A stretch of DNA of 53,421 nt, from positions 1 through 53,421 of the forward strand of contig CANCJV010000028.1 in the NCBI GenBank assembly GCA_947378425.1, given 5' to 3'. Positions 17,078 to 25,415 of this stretch are shown here, piece after piece; positions within the stretch are counted from its first letter, which is position 1; every line of letters begins with the position of its first letter. The position numbers and the translations under genes were made by a program. Source of the stretch: Synechococcaceae cyanobacterium (GTDB taxonomy: Bacteria; Cyanobacteriota; Cyanobacteriia; PCC-6307; Cyanobiaceae). A model generated the notes under the pieces. The model saw nothing but the letters and a program-made list of their open reading frames with translations, was not told the DNA's origin and searched no databases.

Positions 17078-17487
17078 CGCGTCTCCAGGACCAGATCGAT
17101 GGCCTCCAGTGGGCAACTGGGTATGCACTGCTCACAGACCAGGCAGTGGGGAGCCTGGAAGGTGAGCCGAGCCGTCGGCCCATCAAAGCTCAGGGCGCCA
17201 CTGGGGCAGACGCTGGAGCAGATGCCGCAGTCCACACAGAGCAGGGGATTGACGCGGATCTCGCCCGGCACCCGGTTCAGGGCCAAGCCCTGGCGCTCGA
17301 GCCAGAGCTCGGCCGCATCGAGTTCGTCGATGTCGCCGGAGAGCTCCACCACCATGGTGCCGCTCTGATTCGGCGCGATCTGGGCGCGCAGGATCTTGGC
17401 GGCGATGTCGAAATCGACGGCCAATCGGTAGGTGATCGGCTGATGCACCGCCTCGCGGGGGAAGTGGAGAGTGAGGCGCCGCTTCAC
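17074..17487 (-). CDS. NIL domain 4Fe-4S ferredoxin
   Basis: 137 residues. Residues 1-75 form a NIL domain (RRLTLHFPREAVHQPITYRL, then VVELSGDIDELDAAELWL), a small regulatory fold also found at the C-terminus of methionine ABC ATPases. The C-terminus carries two 4Fe-4S motifs: CVDCGICSSVCPSGAL and CLVCEQCIPSCPLEAI. Cyanobacteria and plants share such NIL-ferredoxins; a role in cluster transfer or electron flow is likely, though the exact one is unknown. It is first in a two-gene operon with the membrane protein. Confidence 0.88.
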   Translation of the reverse strand: MKRRLTLHFPREAVHQPITYRLAVDFDIAAKILRAQIAPNQSGTMVVELSGDIDELDAAELWLERQGLALNRVPGEIRVNPLLCVDCGICSSVCPSGALSFDGPTARLTFQAPHCLVCEQCIPSCPLEAIDLVLETR

Positions 17488-17690
17488 GCATCCAGGCCCT
17501 GGGAGTTGAAGCTAGCAAGCACAATCCCAGTCCAGGTCTCACCAGGCTTGTCCAGCGGAGCCGCTGTCCCGGGGATGGGCTGTGGCGGGAGTCCTCCGCA
17601 TCGGCCCGACGCTTCCCCGGCTCCCTTGGGCCCGCCCGCTCCCAGCTCCAGGGCTGCCAGAGTGCCTGCGGCCCGCCCGCTTGGCCCCCC

Positions 17691-18278
17691 ATGCCTGCCA
17701 ATCCGCCGGAAACTCCCACTGTCCGCTCTGATCCCACCAGCCCCCTCGGTCGGCGCGAGCGCATGCTGCTGGCGGCCGTGGCCGCGATCCTGGCCCTGCT
17801 GTTGCTGTGGATGCGGGGGGGGCTGAATCCCGCCGGCCAGCTGGAGCAGTTGGCGCGCCAATCGCCGCCGCTGCCGGTGGCCCTGGCCGATGGGCGCCCC
17901 ACCCTGGTGGAGTTCTATGCCGATTGGTGTGAAGCCTGTCGCTCCATGGCTCCCGCCATGGAAAAACTGGAACAGCGGCATCGCGGCAGCCTTGATGTGG
18001 TGATGCTCAACGTGGACAATCCGCGCTGGCAGCCCGAAGTGGAGCGCTACGAGGTCAATGGCATTCCCCAGCTCGAGCTGTTCGATGCGGCCGGCCAACC
18101 GGTGGGGCGTTCCCTCGGGGCCCGCAGCGCCGGCGAGCTGGAGAGCCTGGTGGGCGCCCTGCTCAGCGACGCCCCCCTGCCCGCGCTGGCCGGCGTTGGA
18201 GCCACCAGCCGCCTCGGCAGCGAAGCGCAGGGCGGAGCCCCAGCCCCGGCCATGGCCAACCCCCGCAGTCACGGTTGA
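17691..18278 (+). CDS. txlA: Thioredoxin-like TxlA/HCF164 protein
   Basis: 195 residues with one N-terminal membrane helix (MLLAAVAAILALLLLWM) and a thioredoxin domain: VEFYADWCEACRSMAPAMEKL holds the CxxC, followed by VNGIPQLELFD with the cis-Pro. The homologues (TxlA in cyanobacteria, HCF164 in plants) reduce cytochrome b6f components on the lumenal side of thylakoids. The tail after about 165 is low complexity and variable. Confidence 0.9.
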   Translation: MPANPPETPTVRSDPTSPLGRRERMLLAAVAAILALLLLWMRGGLNPAGQLEQLARQSPPLPVALADGRPTLVEFYADWCEACRSMAPAMEKLEQRHRGSLDVVMLNVDNPRWQPEVERYEVNGIPQLELFDAAGQPVGRSLGARSAGELESLVGALLSDAPLPALAGVGATSRLGSEAQGGAPAPAMANPRSHG

Positions 18279-18731
18279 GACAGCCACTCTGAGGCAACCA
18301 CTCTGAGGCAGCCAAGCCTGACGATCCGGCCGCCCCGGTCTCTGGGTCGCCCCCGCGACAGCTGATCCCACCCCGGCGATCCCAGATCACGAACCAGCCA
18401 GCTCGGTGCTGGGATCCGCCGGCACGGGCCACGATCCGGCTGCAACGCTCCTGCTCCACCGCTCTGCAGCCCAGCCTCCGGGCAGCAGAGCCGTTCGGCA
18501 GGACAGTCGTTCGCCAACACACCTGGTCGGCAACAGGGCCGTTCTGGCAACGCAGCCGTTCAGCCAACCAGCCGTGTGGCCTCCAGCAGCGGCGGCGGCC
18601 TGTTCCGTCAGCCCGCTGCCCGCTGCCGAGTTCATGGGGCCGCTCTCCCGGGACCAGGCTGGCGCCAGAATCCGAATCCGAACCTCACCGGCAATCCCGC
18701 CCGCTGACCGTCGCCCCCAGCCCCCTCTGCC
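18279..18731. repeat. Intergenic stretch with degenerate 14-17 bp repeats
   Basis: 453 bases between txlA and thyX hold no gene that I can support. Near 18283-18312 a unit like gccactctgaggca is repeated in tandem. At about 18480-18580 there is a run of degenerate 16-17-base units with consensus close to gcaacagnngccgttctg. Similar units form the low-complexity insert of the GH38 gene at 34.26-34.60 kb. A promoter for thyX should lie in the last 100 bases but no clear boxes are visible. Confidence 0.55.
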
Positions 18732-19457
18732 ATGGATCCCCGCTTCCGGGTCGCCCTGATCGCCGCCACCCCCAACCCGCAGCAATGCGTCTACGCGGGC
18801 ATGCACCAGGACTACAGCGAGGGCTTCGTGGTGGCCGACCAGGCGGACTGGCCCGATGAGAGCCGCGCCGGTGCGATCTGCGTCAAGCGTTTGCTGGCCG
18901 GCGAGCGCGGCCACTACGGCCCCCTGGAACACGCCCAGATCGTGCTCAACGTCGGCTGGTTCCCCCATTCGGTGATGCAGCAGGCCCGCACCCACCGGGT
19001 GGGAGTCAGTTTCGACGTGCAGTCGATGCGCTACACCGGCGATCGCATCCGCAAGGCCGCAGACGGCGAACTGGAACTCGAGGAGGTGTTCTACCTGCGG
19101 CCGGTGGGTGATTACAGCGATCGCCAGGGCAAGAAGTATCACTACGGCGCCGATCAGCGGGCCATTGATCTGCAGCTCTGCCGTGCCGCCGCCGACCGCT
19201 ACCGCGACCTGCTTGATGCCGGCTTCGCCGAGGAACATGCCCGCGGCATCCTGCCCTTCGACTACCGCCAGCATTTCGTGGTGAGTTTCACCTTGCGGGC
19301 CTTCCTGCACTTTCTCGATCTGCGCGCCAAGCTCGATGCTCAGCAGGAGATCCGCGAGCTCTGTGATCTGATGTGGCCCCATCTGCAGGCCTGGGTGCCC
19401 GAGTTCGCCGACTGGTACGAGAAGAGCCGCCTGCATCGCGCTCGCCTGGCGCCATGA
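18732..19457 (+). CDS. thyX: FAD-dependent thymidylate synthase
   Basis: 241 residues. ThyX makes dTMP from dUMP using methylene-tetrahydrofolate and NADPH with FAD. The family signature appears as RTHRVGVSFDVQSMRYTG (a variant of RHRxxSxNxxSxR), with LEHAQIVLNVGWFPHSVMQQ before it and the C-terminal helix YRQHFVVSFTLRAFLHFLDLR. The stop overlaps the ATG of the Coq4-like gene. The dCTP deaminase gene dcd, which supplies dUMP, lies 5.3 kb away beyond the cellulase island. Confidence 0.95.
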   Translation: MDPRFRVALIAATPNPQQCVYAGMHQDYSEGFVVADQADWPDESRAGAICVKRLLAGERGHYGPLEHAQIVLNVGWFPHSVMQQARTHRVGVSFDVQSMRYTGDRIRKAADGELELEEVFYLRPVGDYSDRQGKKYHYGADQRAIDLQLCRAAADRYRDLLDAGFAEEHARGILPFDYRQHFVVSFTLRAFLHFLDLRAKLDAQQEIRELCDLMWPHLQAWVPEFADWYEKSRLHRARLAP

Positions 19458-20158
19458 AGCCCACCCCCCAGCTGCAGCGCCTGGCCGCCGACATGGTGGT
19501 GCTCTGCGCCGATCCCGGTGATGTGCCCTGTGCCCTGGATCTGCTCGCCGCCAGTTATGCCACCCCGGCGGCCGAGGCGGCCCGGGCCCGGCTCCTGGCC
19601 GACCCCGCCATCGCCCCGCTGATCGCCGAGCGCTACTGGGGCCCCTGGCCCGATCCGGCCAGCCTGGCGGCCCTGCCGGCGGGGAGCCTCGGCTATGCCT
19701 ACGGCCACCTGCTGCTCGATCAGGGCCTCGAGCCCCTGCCCGCCCCGGTGCTGCCGCCGGGAGCCGATGGCGACACCACCTATCTGCAGCTGCGCATCCG
19801 CCACTGCCATGACGTCTGGCACGCCATCGCCGGCTGCCCCACCACCCTGGCCGGCGAAGCCGCCATGAACGGCCTCACCACCGAGCAACTGCGCTGGCCG
19901 GGCTGTGCCCTGTTGCTCGCCGCTGATCTGATCCATCGCGTCCACGACGACCTGGACCCGAGCGGCCCGGCCGGGGTGGATGTCGGCCGGGCGATCGCCT
20001 ACGGGCTGGAACTGGGGGCCAGCACCAGCGCTCCACTGCTGGCCCAGCGCTGGGAGGAGGACTGGTCACGCCCCCTGGCCGAGTGGCGCGAGCAGCTGGG
20101 CCTGAGCGGCCTGATGGTGCGCAATCCCTTTGCTGCGGCGCAGGGCCAGCGGAGCTGA
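19454..20158 (+). CDS. Coq4-like protein
   Basis: 234 residues from ATG 19454, overlapping the thyX stop as ATGA, so probably co-translated. IRHCHDVWHAIAGCPTTLAGEAAMNG carries the HDxxH...GE zinc-binding pattern of the COQ4 family, whose eukaryotic members take part in ubiquinone biosynthesis. Helical segments such as YGHLLLDQGLEPL and RWPGCALLLAADLIHRV agree with the family. Cyanobacteria use plastoquinone rather than ubiquinone, so its real substrate is open. It ends 82 bp before the convergent end of the cellulase gene. Confidence 0.75.
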   Translation: MKPTPQLQRLAADMVVLCADPGDVPCALDLLAASYATPAAEAARARLLADPAIAPLIAERYWGPWPDPASLAALPAGSLGYAYGHLLLDQGLEPLPAPVLPPGADGDTTYLQLRIRHCHDVWHAIAGCPTTLAGEAAMNGLTTEQLRWPGCALLLAADLIHRVHDDLDPSGPAGVDVGRAIAYGLELGASTSAPLLAQRWEEDWSRPLAEWREQLGLSGLMVRNPFAAAQGQRS

Positions 20159-20240
20159 ACGGGGCTGCCCCGGCAGTTCGGGGCGAAGGTCGTGGCAGCG
20201 GGGGGACGAGCGGCCCTGGTCCCCCCTGGCCAGCACCCCG

Positions 20241-23200
20241 TCAGATCACCGCCAGACCCCGAAGATCGCCGCCGTACCCCGTGATCTCCAGCAGCGCATC
20301 GGTCGAGGCCTGGAATCCGGCCACGCCATCGTTCAAGGCCACGAAGGTGCGGGTGGTTGGCCCAGAGCCGAAGCTGAAGGTGGCCGCCTGGTTGGCCAGG
20401 AAGCTGGTGGTGGTGAGCACGCTGGCCAGGCCTGTTTCGTTGAGAGCCGCCACCGAACCCAGCTTGGCCACCTGGGCGGCGGCCACCGCCGTCGGGCCAT
20501 CGAGGCTGTCGACGCCGATGTTGAAATCGGTGAGGCGATCCATCCCCCCCAGCAGCGACTGCCCCAGGCTGGTCAGCCGGAACACGTCGGCGCCCGCGAG
20601 GCCCGTGAGCAGATCCGCGCCAGGGCCGGACTTGAGCAGATTGGCCGTGGCGTCGCCGCTCTGGTAGTTGGGATTGCCTGAGGTGGCCGCCAGCTGGGCG
20701 GCGCTGGTGGAGAACAGGGCCGGCCCCGTGAGTGTGCCGGTATCGCCCAGGCCCAGACCCTGGTTGGCGTTGAAGCCCACGGTCACCGAGGCTCCCGCCG
20801 CCAGGTTCGCGCCCCAGTCCTTGCCGCTCAGGGTGGAGCGATAGAGACCGCCCCCCAGATTCACCTGGCTCAACGTCGCTCCCCAGGGGGCGCCACTGAG
20901 CACATGGGTGGTGTCAAACGTCAGGCTCCAGCTACCGAGAGCCGTCGTTCCGGTGTTGGTCACCGTGATCTGGGCGGTGAGACCGTGGTACCAGACGGAG
21001 CCGGCCACGCTCACCTTCAGGAAGGGCGAGCTGGGGGTGGGCACGGCCGGCTTGATCGCCCCGCCGGCATCGAAGATCGGCTGATCCGGCGAGGGTGGGG
21101 TTGGCACGATCGCCGCAGGAATGGCCACGCTGCCGCTGGTGACGGTTTCGGCGAATCCCTGCAGATCCCGATAACTGAGCTGCAGCCTCAGGCTCTGGCC
21201 CTGCTGGGCCGTGCCTGGCAGGAAACTGGCGCCATTGGCCCCTGAGATCGCCTGCCAGGAGCCACTGCCGCTGGCCAGAGCCTGCCATTGATAGGCGAAG
21301 CTGCCATCGCCGTCGGGATCGACCTGGGTTTCGCTGGCGGTGAGCACCTGCCCCACAGCTCCCGAGCCGATCAGAGCAAAGACCGCCTGGCCATCATTGA
21401 CGAAGGGAACGAGCTGTGAGGCCGTGAAGACGGTCTCCGAGAAATTGGCGGCATCGATGTAGGTGGCCTTCAGACGCACGCTCTTGCCTTCCTCCGCGTG
21501 GCTCAGCAGCAGGGACGGGGCATTGGTTCCCAGGGGGCTCCAGTTCTGGCCGCCATCGCCGGAGGCCTGCCACTGGTAGGTGACACCAGCGCTGCCCTGG
21601 CCATTGGGATCGTTGGCACTCTGGATCGCCGTCAGGGTCGCTCCAACGGCCGCCGTGCCGCCGATGGCAAAGCTGGCCGCGCCCAGATTCACCGGTGCAG
21701 GGGGTGGTGTGGGTGTCGGTGTGGGTGTTGGGGGTGGGGTTGGCGTGGTTGTCAGGGAATGAACGGTGATGCCGGGCAGCGCATCGAGCTCCGCGTCGGT
21801 GAGGGCGACACCGCCCTTGAGTTCAACGCTGCGGGCGAAGGCACCGGTCAGGCCGGCGTTGTAATCCAGTGCCACCTCATTGGAGACGTAATCACTGCGG
21901 ACATCGCTGTAGGAGGTGTCATTGGCCTGGGTCGGCCCCCCCACCAGGGCGCCGAAATCAATGTGAGCATTGGGCAGCCCATTTCTGAAGCCATCCCAGC
22001 CCACTCCAGAGGCCTCACGGCTGTGGGGCTGTTGGGGGAAATTATTGCCATAGCCCACCAGGTAACTGGACTGGCGCGGGTTGGCACCGAGAATGTAGTC
22101 CACGGTCTGCTGCGCCAGGGCGGTGTAGGTCCCATTGGGATCATTGACACTGCTGGCGTAGACATCCGCCAGGAAGGCTGTATTGGCGGCATAGCGAAGC
22201 GAGCCCCACTGGCTGATCCAGCGCAGACCGCCTGCCGTGATCGTGACACCATTGCCACCGGTCACCCAGTTATTCAGCCAGCCCTCCACCTGCTGTTTGA
22301 TCGCCGTCGAACCAGTCTGCTGAGCCAGCAATATGGCTGTGGCATAGGAGCTGTCGTCCCAGTTCCCTGTCCAGCCCTTGTTCAGGCCGCCGATATTGGT
22401 GTTGTAGAGATTGAGCGCTTTGTTCAAATAAGCCGAGCCATCGCCTCCCTGGGCTTTCACCGCCTGGGCCAGCCACACGGCGCCATTGGCAAGCTCATCA
22501 TAATAACCACTATAGGAATTATAAAATCCCTGCACTACGGGGATCGAGTCTGAATACTTGCCCCGATAGGTGTCGGCGAACTGGTACAGGGCAATGGCGC
22601 TATTCAGAAGCTTGTCGGCATAGGCAATATCACCGCTGCGGCGAAACAGAATCGAAGCTGAGGCCATGGCCGCGGCGCTGCCGCCGGCGACATCGGAGCC
22701 TGGCTTGCTGGCCGTCACCGCCATCGCCGGACGAAGGATGGTTTCGGTTTCAGCGGGTTGCCAGAGGGCGTGGTCGGCATCGGCATCGCCAACCTGGGCC
22801 ACGAAAAAGGAGGTCTTGCCGGAGCTGTCCAGCACATTGCACTTGAGCAGATAGTCGGTGCCCCACTTCAGCGCCGCCAGTAGATCATCGTCCTGGCCTG
22901 AGGCGGCGTAGCCCTTGCCAAATTGCAACCCTCCCCAGGCGAGGTTGGTGAGACTGGATGCCAGTGGCAGGCCAAACTTTCCATAATCGCCGGCATCGTG
23001 ATAGCCGCCGCTGAGATCCAGCTTCAGCCCTGCCTGGAGATTGGCGCTGGTGTTGGATCCGAAATAAACTCCATCCAGTCCATCATGGAGGCCGGAATCT
23101 CCTCGCCAGTCGATGCGATTGCTGGCTTCATCAAGATTGCCGGAACGCTGGCCCTCATAAAACAGAAACGATTTCTGCAGCGCCTCGGCGTAATTGGTGC

Positions 23201-23690
23201 CACCGCCCTTCACCGCAAACGAGCTGGGATTCACTTCGCCTGTTGCCGCGGGCGCTGGCGGTGTTGGCGTGGGGCTGGGGCTCGGAGGTGGCGTTGGGGT
23301 TGCCGTTGGCGCAGGCGACGCTGCCGCGCTCAGGACCGGCTTGGTGACGAACAGATCGGAGGCCTGGAGCGCGCCGCCGGCAGCGCCGGCGGGCCGGGTG
23401 GCCGTGAATCCGACGGTGACCGAGCCACCGGCCGCCAGGGCCGAACCCCAATCAATGCCGGTGAGCGTATAACCGTAATGACCGTCAGCCAGGGTGGTGA
23501 CCGTGTAGGTCATCCCCCAGGGGACACCGCTGATCAGCACATCACTTTCAAAGGAAAGGCTCCAGTCAGCCAACGGCACGGCGCCGGTGTTGGTGATCGT
23601 CAATTGGGCTGTCAGCCCTCCATCCCAGGTGGATCCACCCAGGAGCAAATTGAGAGTGGGATCTCCCGTGCTGGCAATCAATGAGGCCAT
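20241..23690 (-). CDS. Multidomain GH9 cellulase with bluetail C-terminus
   Basis: 1149 residues. Order: CBM2 cellulose-binding module (8-115, Trp-rich TWDGGLTAQLTITNTG); Pro/Thr linker (125-148); GH9 catalytic domain (160-625) with DLSGGYHDAGDYGKFGLP (Asp232/Asp235), SREAS near 557-561 and VSNEVALDYNAG (acid Glu605); PT linker (646-666); two Ig-like repeats (668-765 and 768-858, each with YQWQA); a second CBM2 (888-1000); and a C-terminal domain (1012-1149) reading GGMDRLTDFNIGVDSLDGP...FVALNDGVAGFQASTDALLEITGY, which I recognise as the cyanobacterial bluetail surface-protein domain. No N-terminal signal peptide, consistent with C-terminal (type I-like) export. It should cut beta-1,4-glucan outside the cell. 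Divergent from a LuxR regulator. Confidence 0.92.
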   Translation of the reverse strand: MASLIASTGDPTLNLLLGGSTWDGGLTAQLTITNTGAVPLADWSLSFESDVLISGVPWGMTYTVTTLADGHYGYTLTGIDWGSALAAGGSVTVGFTATRPAGAAGGALQASDLFVTKPVLSAAASPAPTATPTPPPSPSPTPTPPAPAATGEVNPSSFAVKGGGTNYAEALQKSFLFYEGQRSGNLDEASNRIDWRGDSGLHDGLDGVYFGSNTSANLQAGLKLDLSGGYHDAGDYGKFGLPLASSLTNLAWGGLQFGKGYAASGQDDDLLAALKWGTDYLLKCNVLDSSGKTSFFVAQVGDADADHALWQPAETETILRPAMAVTASKPGSDVAGGSAAAMASASILFRRSGDIAYADKLLNSAIALYQFADTYRGKYSDSIPVVQGFYNSYSGYYDELANGAVWLAQAVKAQGGDGSAYLNKALNLYNTNIGGLNKGWTGNWDDSSYATAILLAQQTGSTAIKQQVEGWLNNWVTGGNGVTITAGGLRWISQWGSLRYAANTAFLADVYASSVNDPNGTYTALAQQTVDYILGANPRQSSYLVGYGNNFPQQPHSREASGVGWDGFRNGLPNAHIDFGALVGGPTQANDTSYSDVRSDYVSNEVALDYNAGLTGAFARSVELKGGVALTDAELDALPGITVHSLTTTPTPPPTPTPTPTPPPAPVNLGAASFAIGGTAAVGATLTAIQSANDPNGQGSAGVTYQWQASGDGGQNWSPLGTNAPSLLLSHAEEGKSVRLKATYIDAANFSETVFTASQLVPFVNDGQAVFALIGSGAVGQVLTASETQVDPDGDGSFAYQWQALASGSGSWQAISGANGASFLPGTAQQGQSLRLQLSYRDLQGFAETVTSGSVAIPAAIVPTPPSPDQPIFDAGGAIKPAVPTPSSPFLKVSVAGSVWYHGLTAQITVTNTGTTALGSWSLTFDTTHVLSGAPWGATLSQVNLGGGLYRSTLSGKDWGANLAAGASVTVGFNANQGLGLGDTGTLTGPALFSTSAAQLAATSGNPNYQSGDATANLLKSGPGADLLTGLAGADVFRLTSLGQSLLGGMDRLTDFNIGVDSLDGPTAVAAAQVAKLGSVAALNETGLASVLTTTSFLANQAATFSFGSGPTTRTFVALNDGVAGFQASTDALLEITGYGGDLRGLAVI

Positions 23691-23703
23691 GAGGTATCTG
23701 TAT

Positions 23704-23757
23704 GACTCCTGGAGTCAAATCCCACTCACCGGCAGCTGACGATCCCCGAAAGGGGAT
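23704..23757 (-). promoter_or_regulatory. Palindrome and hairpin upstream of cellulase
   Basis: A perfect 6-1-6 inverted repeat gactcc-t-ggagtc (23704-23716) sits 14-26 bases before the cellulase ATG. On the coding strand it contains AGGAG, the only Shine-Dalgarno-like sequence near the start, although it is rather far (about 17 bases). A second hairpin with stem atcccc/ggggat and a GAAA tetraloop lies at 23742-23757. These could be an operator, or a leader structure that hides the ribosome site. No -10/-35 boxes are clear. Confidence 0.35.
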
Positions 23758-24068
23758 ACCTGCAACGTCCCGCTCGGGCTGAGACCTGGAGCAGGGCTGC
23801 ACAACGGACCTTGCTGTTTCCGGGTTCAACTGGCCTCCGCGATTGGCCCGCATACATTGACATTTTGTTTACAAAGCTGGGCCTTCGACGGCGAGCCGAT
23901 GGGCGTGGCAGGGCTGAACGGCTCCAGGCATCATCGTGCCGGCTGCGCCACCAGGGATGACGCGTTCCGCTCGGCAGCAAGGCCACAGGCACTCTCGCCA
24001 GCTCGAAGGCTGGCAGCCGAGTCCAAGCAAAATATCGCTAGAATCGCCGGATTAGTCAAGCCTGACCA
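23758..24068. other. Remainder of cellulase/LuxR divergent intergenic region
   Basis: No gene is visible. An AT-richer patch at 24025-24045 contains tagaat, a possible -10 element for the plus-strand regulator, about 25-30 bases before its GTG. The cellulase promoter should also be in this interval, though no boxes were convincing. Confidence 0.3.
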
Positions 24069-24761
24069 GTGGATTTAACTTATAAAATTCCGTCGCTGAT
24101 TCACAGCCGTAAAGTCATACTTGAGGCCATCGCCAGAAGTGGAAGCGAGTCCACTGTCGCCATCGCCATGCAACGGGAAGAGCAGCTGCTTCCCTTGGTG
24201 ATGGGTTTCAGGGATCCCAAGTTCATCCGCTACATGGGAACCGATGCCAGCAGCTGCCTTGGGGCCTTCAGTCAAAAGCCCATTGGTTTCCTGATCTGCA
24301 CCGATCATCTTGAGCAGGGCGACGGCTTTCATCTCTGCCAGACCATCAAGACCATCAGCCCAGCCACCAAGACTCTGCTGATCTGCACAGGCCATCAGAT
24401 TGATCAACGTGCTTTTGATGCCGACGAAATTAATGGCATCTTGTGCTATCAGGAACTGATTGAAGCCAGGGGTATCCTCGGCGCAGCGATTCTGGCGGCC
24501 AGCGTCGGCAGGCGCTATCGCAGCCAGCGCATTCGCGACATCTCGGAAAAAACATCCAGCCTGGATCTCAAAGAGAGGGATTACGACATTCTCCATTGCC
24601 TGGCCGATGGCATGAGCAATCGCGAAATCGCCGATGCCCTGCAGATCAGCGAACAGACAGCCAAGACTTATACCAAGCGCCTGATCGGCAATCTCAGCGC
24701 CAAGAACCGCCTCCATGCCCTGATCCTTGGCCTGCGCTACGGCCTCACCAGCATTCGCTGA
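24069..24761 (+). CDS. LuxR-type response regulator
   Basis: 230 residues from GTG 24069. Residues 20-145 form a receiver-like domain: FLICTDHLEQGDGFHLCQTI holds the likely phospho-acceptor Asp, and TKTLLICTG is the fourth strand, but the usual final Lys is not evident, so the domain is atypical. Residues 165-225 are a LuxR/GerE helix-turn-helix (LKERDYDILHCLADGMSNREIADAL followed by SEQTAKTYTKRLIGNL). No histidine kinase is nearby. Its divergent placement 378 bp from the cellulase makes control of that gene an attractive guess. Confidence 0.85.
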   Translation: MDLTYKIPSLIHSRKVILEAIARSGSESTVAIAMQREEQLLPLVMGFRDPKFIRYMGTDASSCLGAFSQKPIGFLICTDHLEQGDGFHLCQTIKTISPATKTLLICTGHQIDQRAFDADEINGILCYQELIEARGILGAAILAASVGRRYRSQRIRDISEKTSSLDLKERDYDILHCLADGMSNREIADALQISEQTAKTYTKRLIGNLSAKNRLHALILGLRYGLTSIR

Positions 24762-24788
24762 GTGCCGGCGGCGGTCTCAGGGCCTGAT

Positions 24789-25382
24789 CTACACCTTGGC
24801 CAGGGTGACGCGCTCGGGCTGATGTTGATATTTGCCGGAGCGATCCTGATAGGTGGTGTCGCAGGGATCCCCCTCGAAGAACAGCAACTGGCAGATGCCC
24901 TCATTGGCATAGATGCGGCAATCGGCGCCGGAGGAGTTGCTGAACTCCAGGGTCAGATGCCCCTCCCAGCTGGCCTCGGCGGGAGTGGTGTTGACGATGA
25001 TGCCCAGGCGGGCATAGGTGCTCTTGCCCAGGCAGATCACCGTGATGTTGGTCGGGACCTTCATGCGCTCCAGGGCCACGCCCAGGCCATAGGAATGGGC
25101 CGGCAGGATGAAATAGTCGCCATCCTCATCGGCGTGCAGCGGCGCCGGCTCCAGATTGGCCGGATTGAACCGCTTCGGGTTCATCACCGTGCCGGGCACA
25201 TGGCGGAAGATCAGAAACTCCTTGCTCGAGAGCCGCAGGTCGTAGCCGTAGGACGAACAGCCGAAACTGAGCACCGGCCCGCTGCGGGCTTCGGGATTGA
25301 GATGGCGCACCAGGGTGGACTGGAAGGGCTCGAGCATGCCGGCAGCGGCCTGCTCGTTGATCCAGCGGTCGTTCTTGAGCAT
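24789..25382 (-). CDS. dcd: dCTP deaminase
   Basis: 197 residues; MLKNDRWINEQAAAGMLEPF at the start, then SFGCSSYGYDLRLSS, ILPAHSYGLGVALERMKVP and GKSTYARLGIIVNTTPAEASWEGHLTLEF with the catalytic Glu region, and a C-terminal GICQLLFFEGD. It converts dCTP to dUTP, providing dUMP for ThyX. It is 33 bp downstream of cobO on the minus strand, probably an operon. Confidence 0.94.
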   Translation of the reverse strand: MLKNDRWINEQAAAGMLEPFQSTLVRHLNPEARSGPVLSFGCSSYGYDLRLSSKEFLIFRHVPGTVMNPKRFNPANLEPAPLHADEDGDYFILPAHSYGLGVALERMKVPTNITVICLGKSTYARLGIIVNTTPAEASWEGHLTLEFSNSSGADCRIYANEGICQLLFFEGDPCDTTYQDRSGKYQHQPERVTLAKV

Positions 25383-25415
25383 CGGCGTGGAGAAAGGGCG
25401 GCCGGGGGGGATGGC

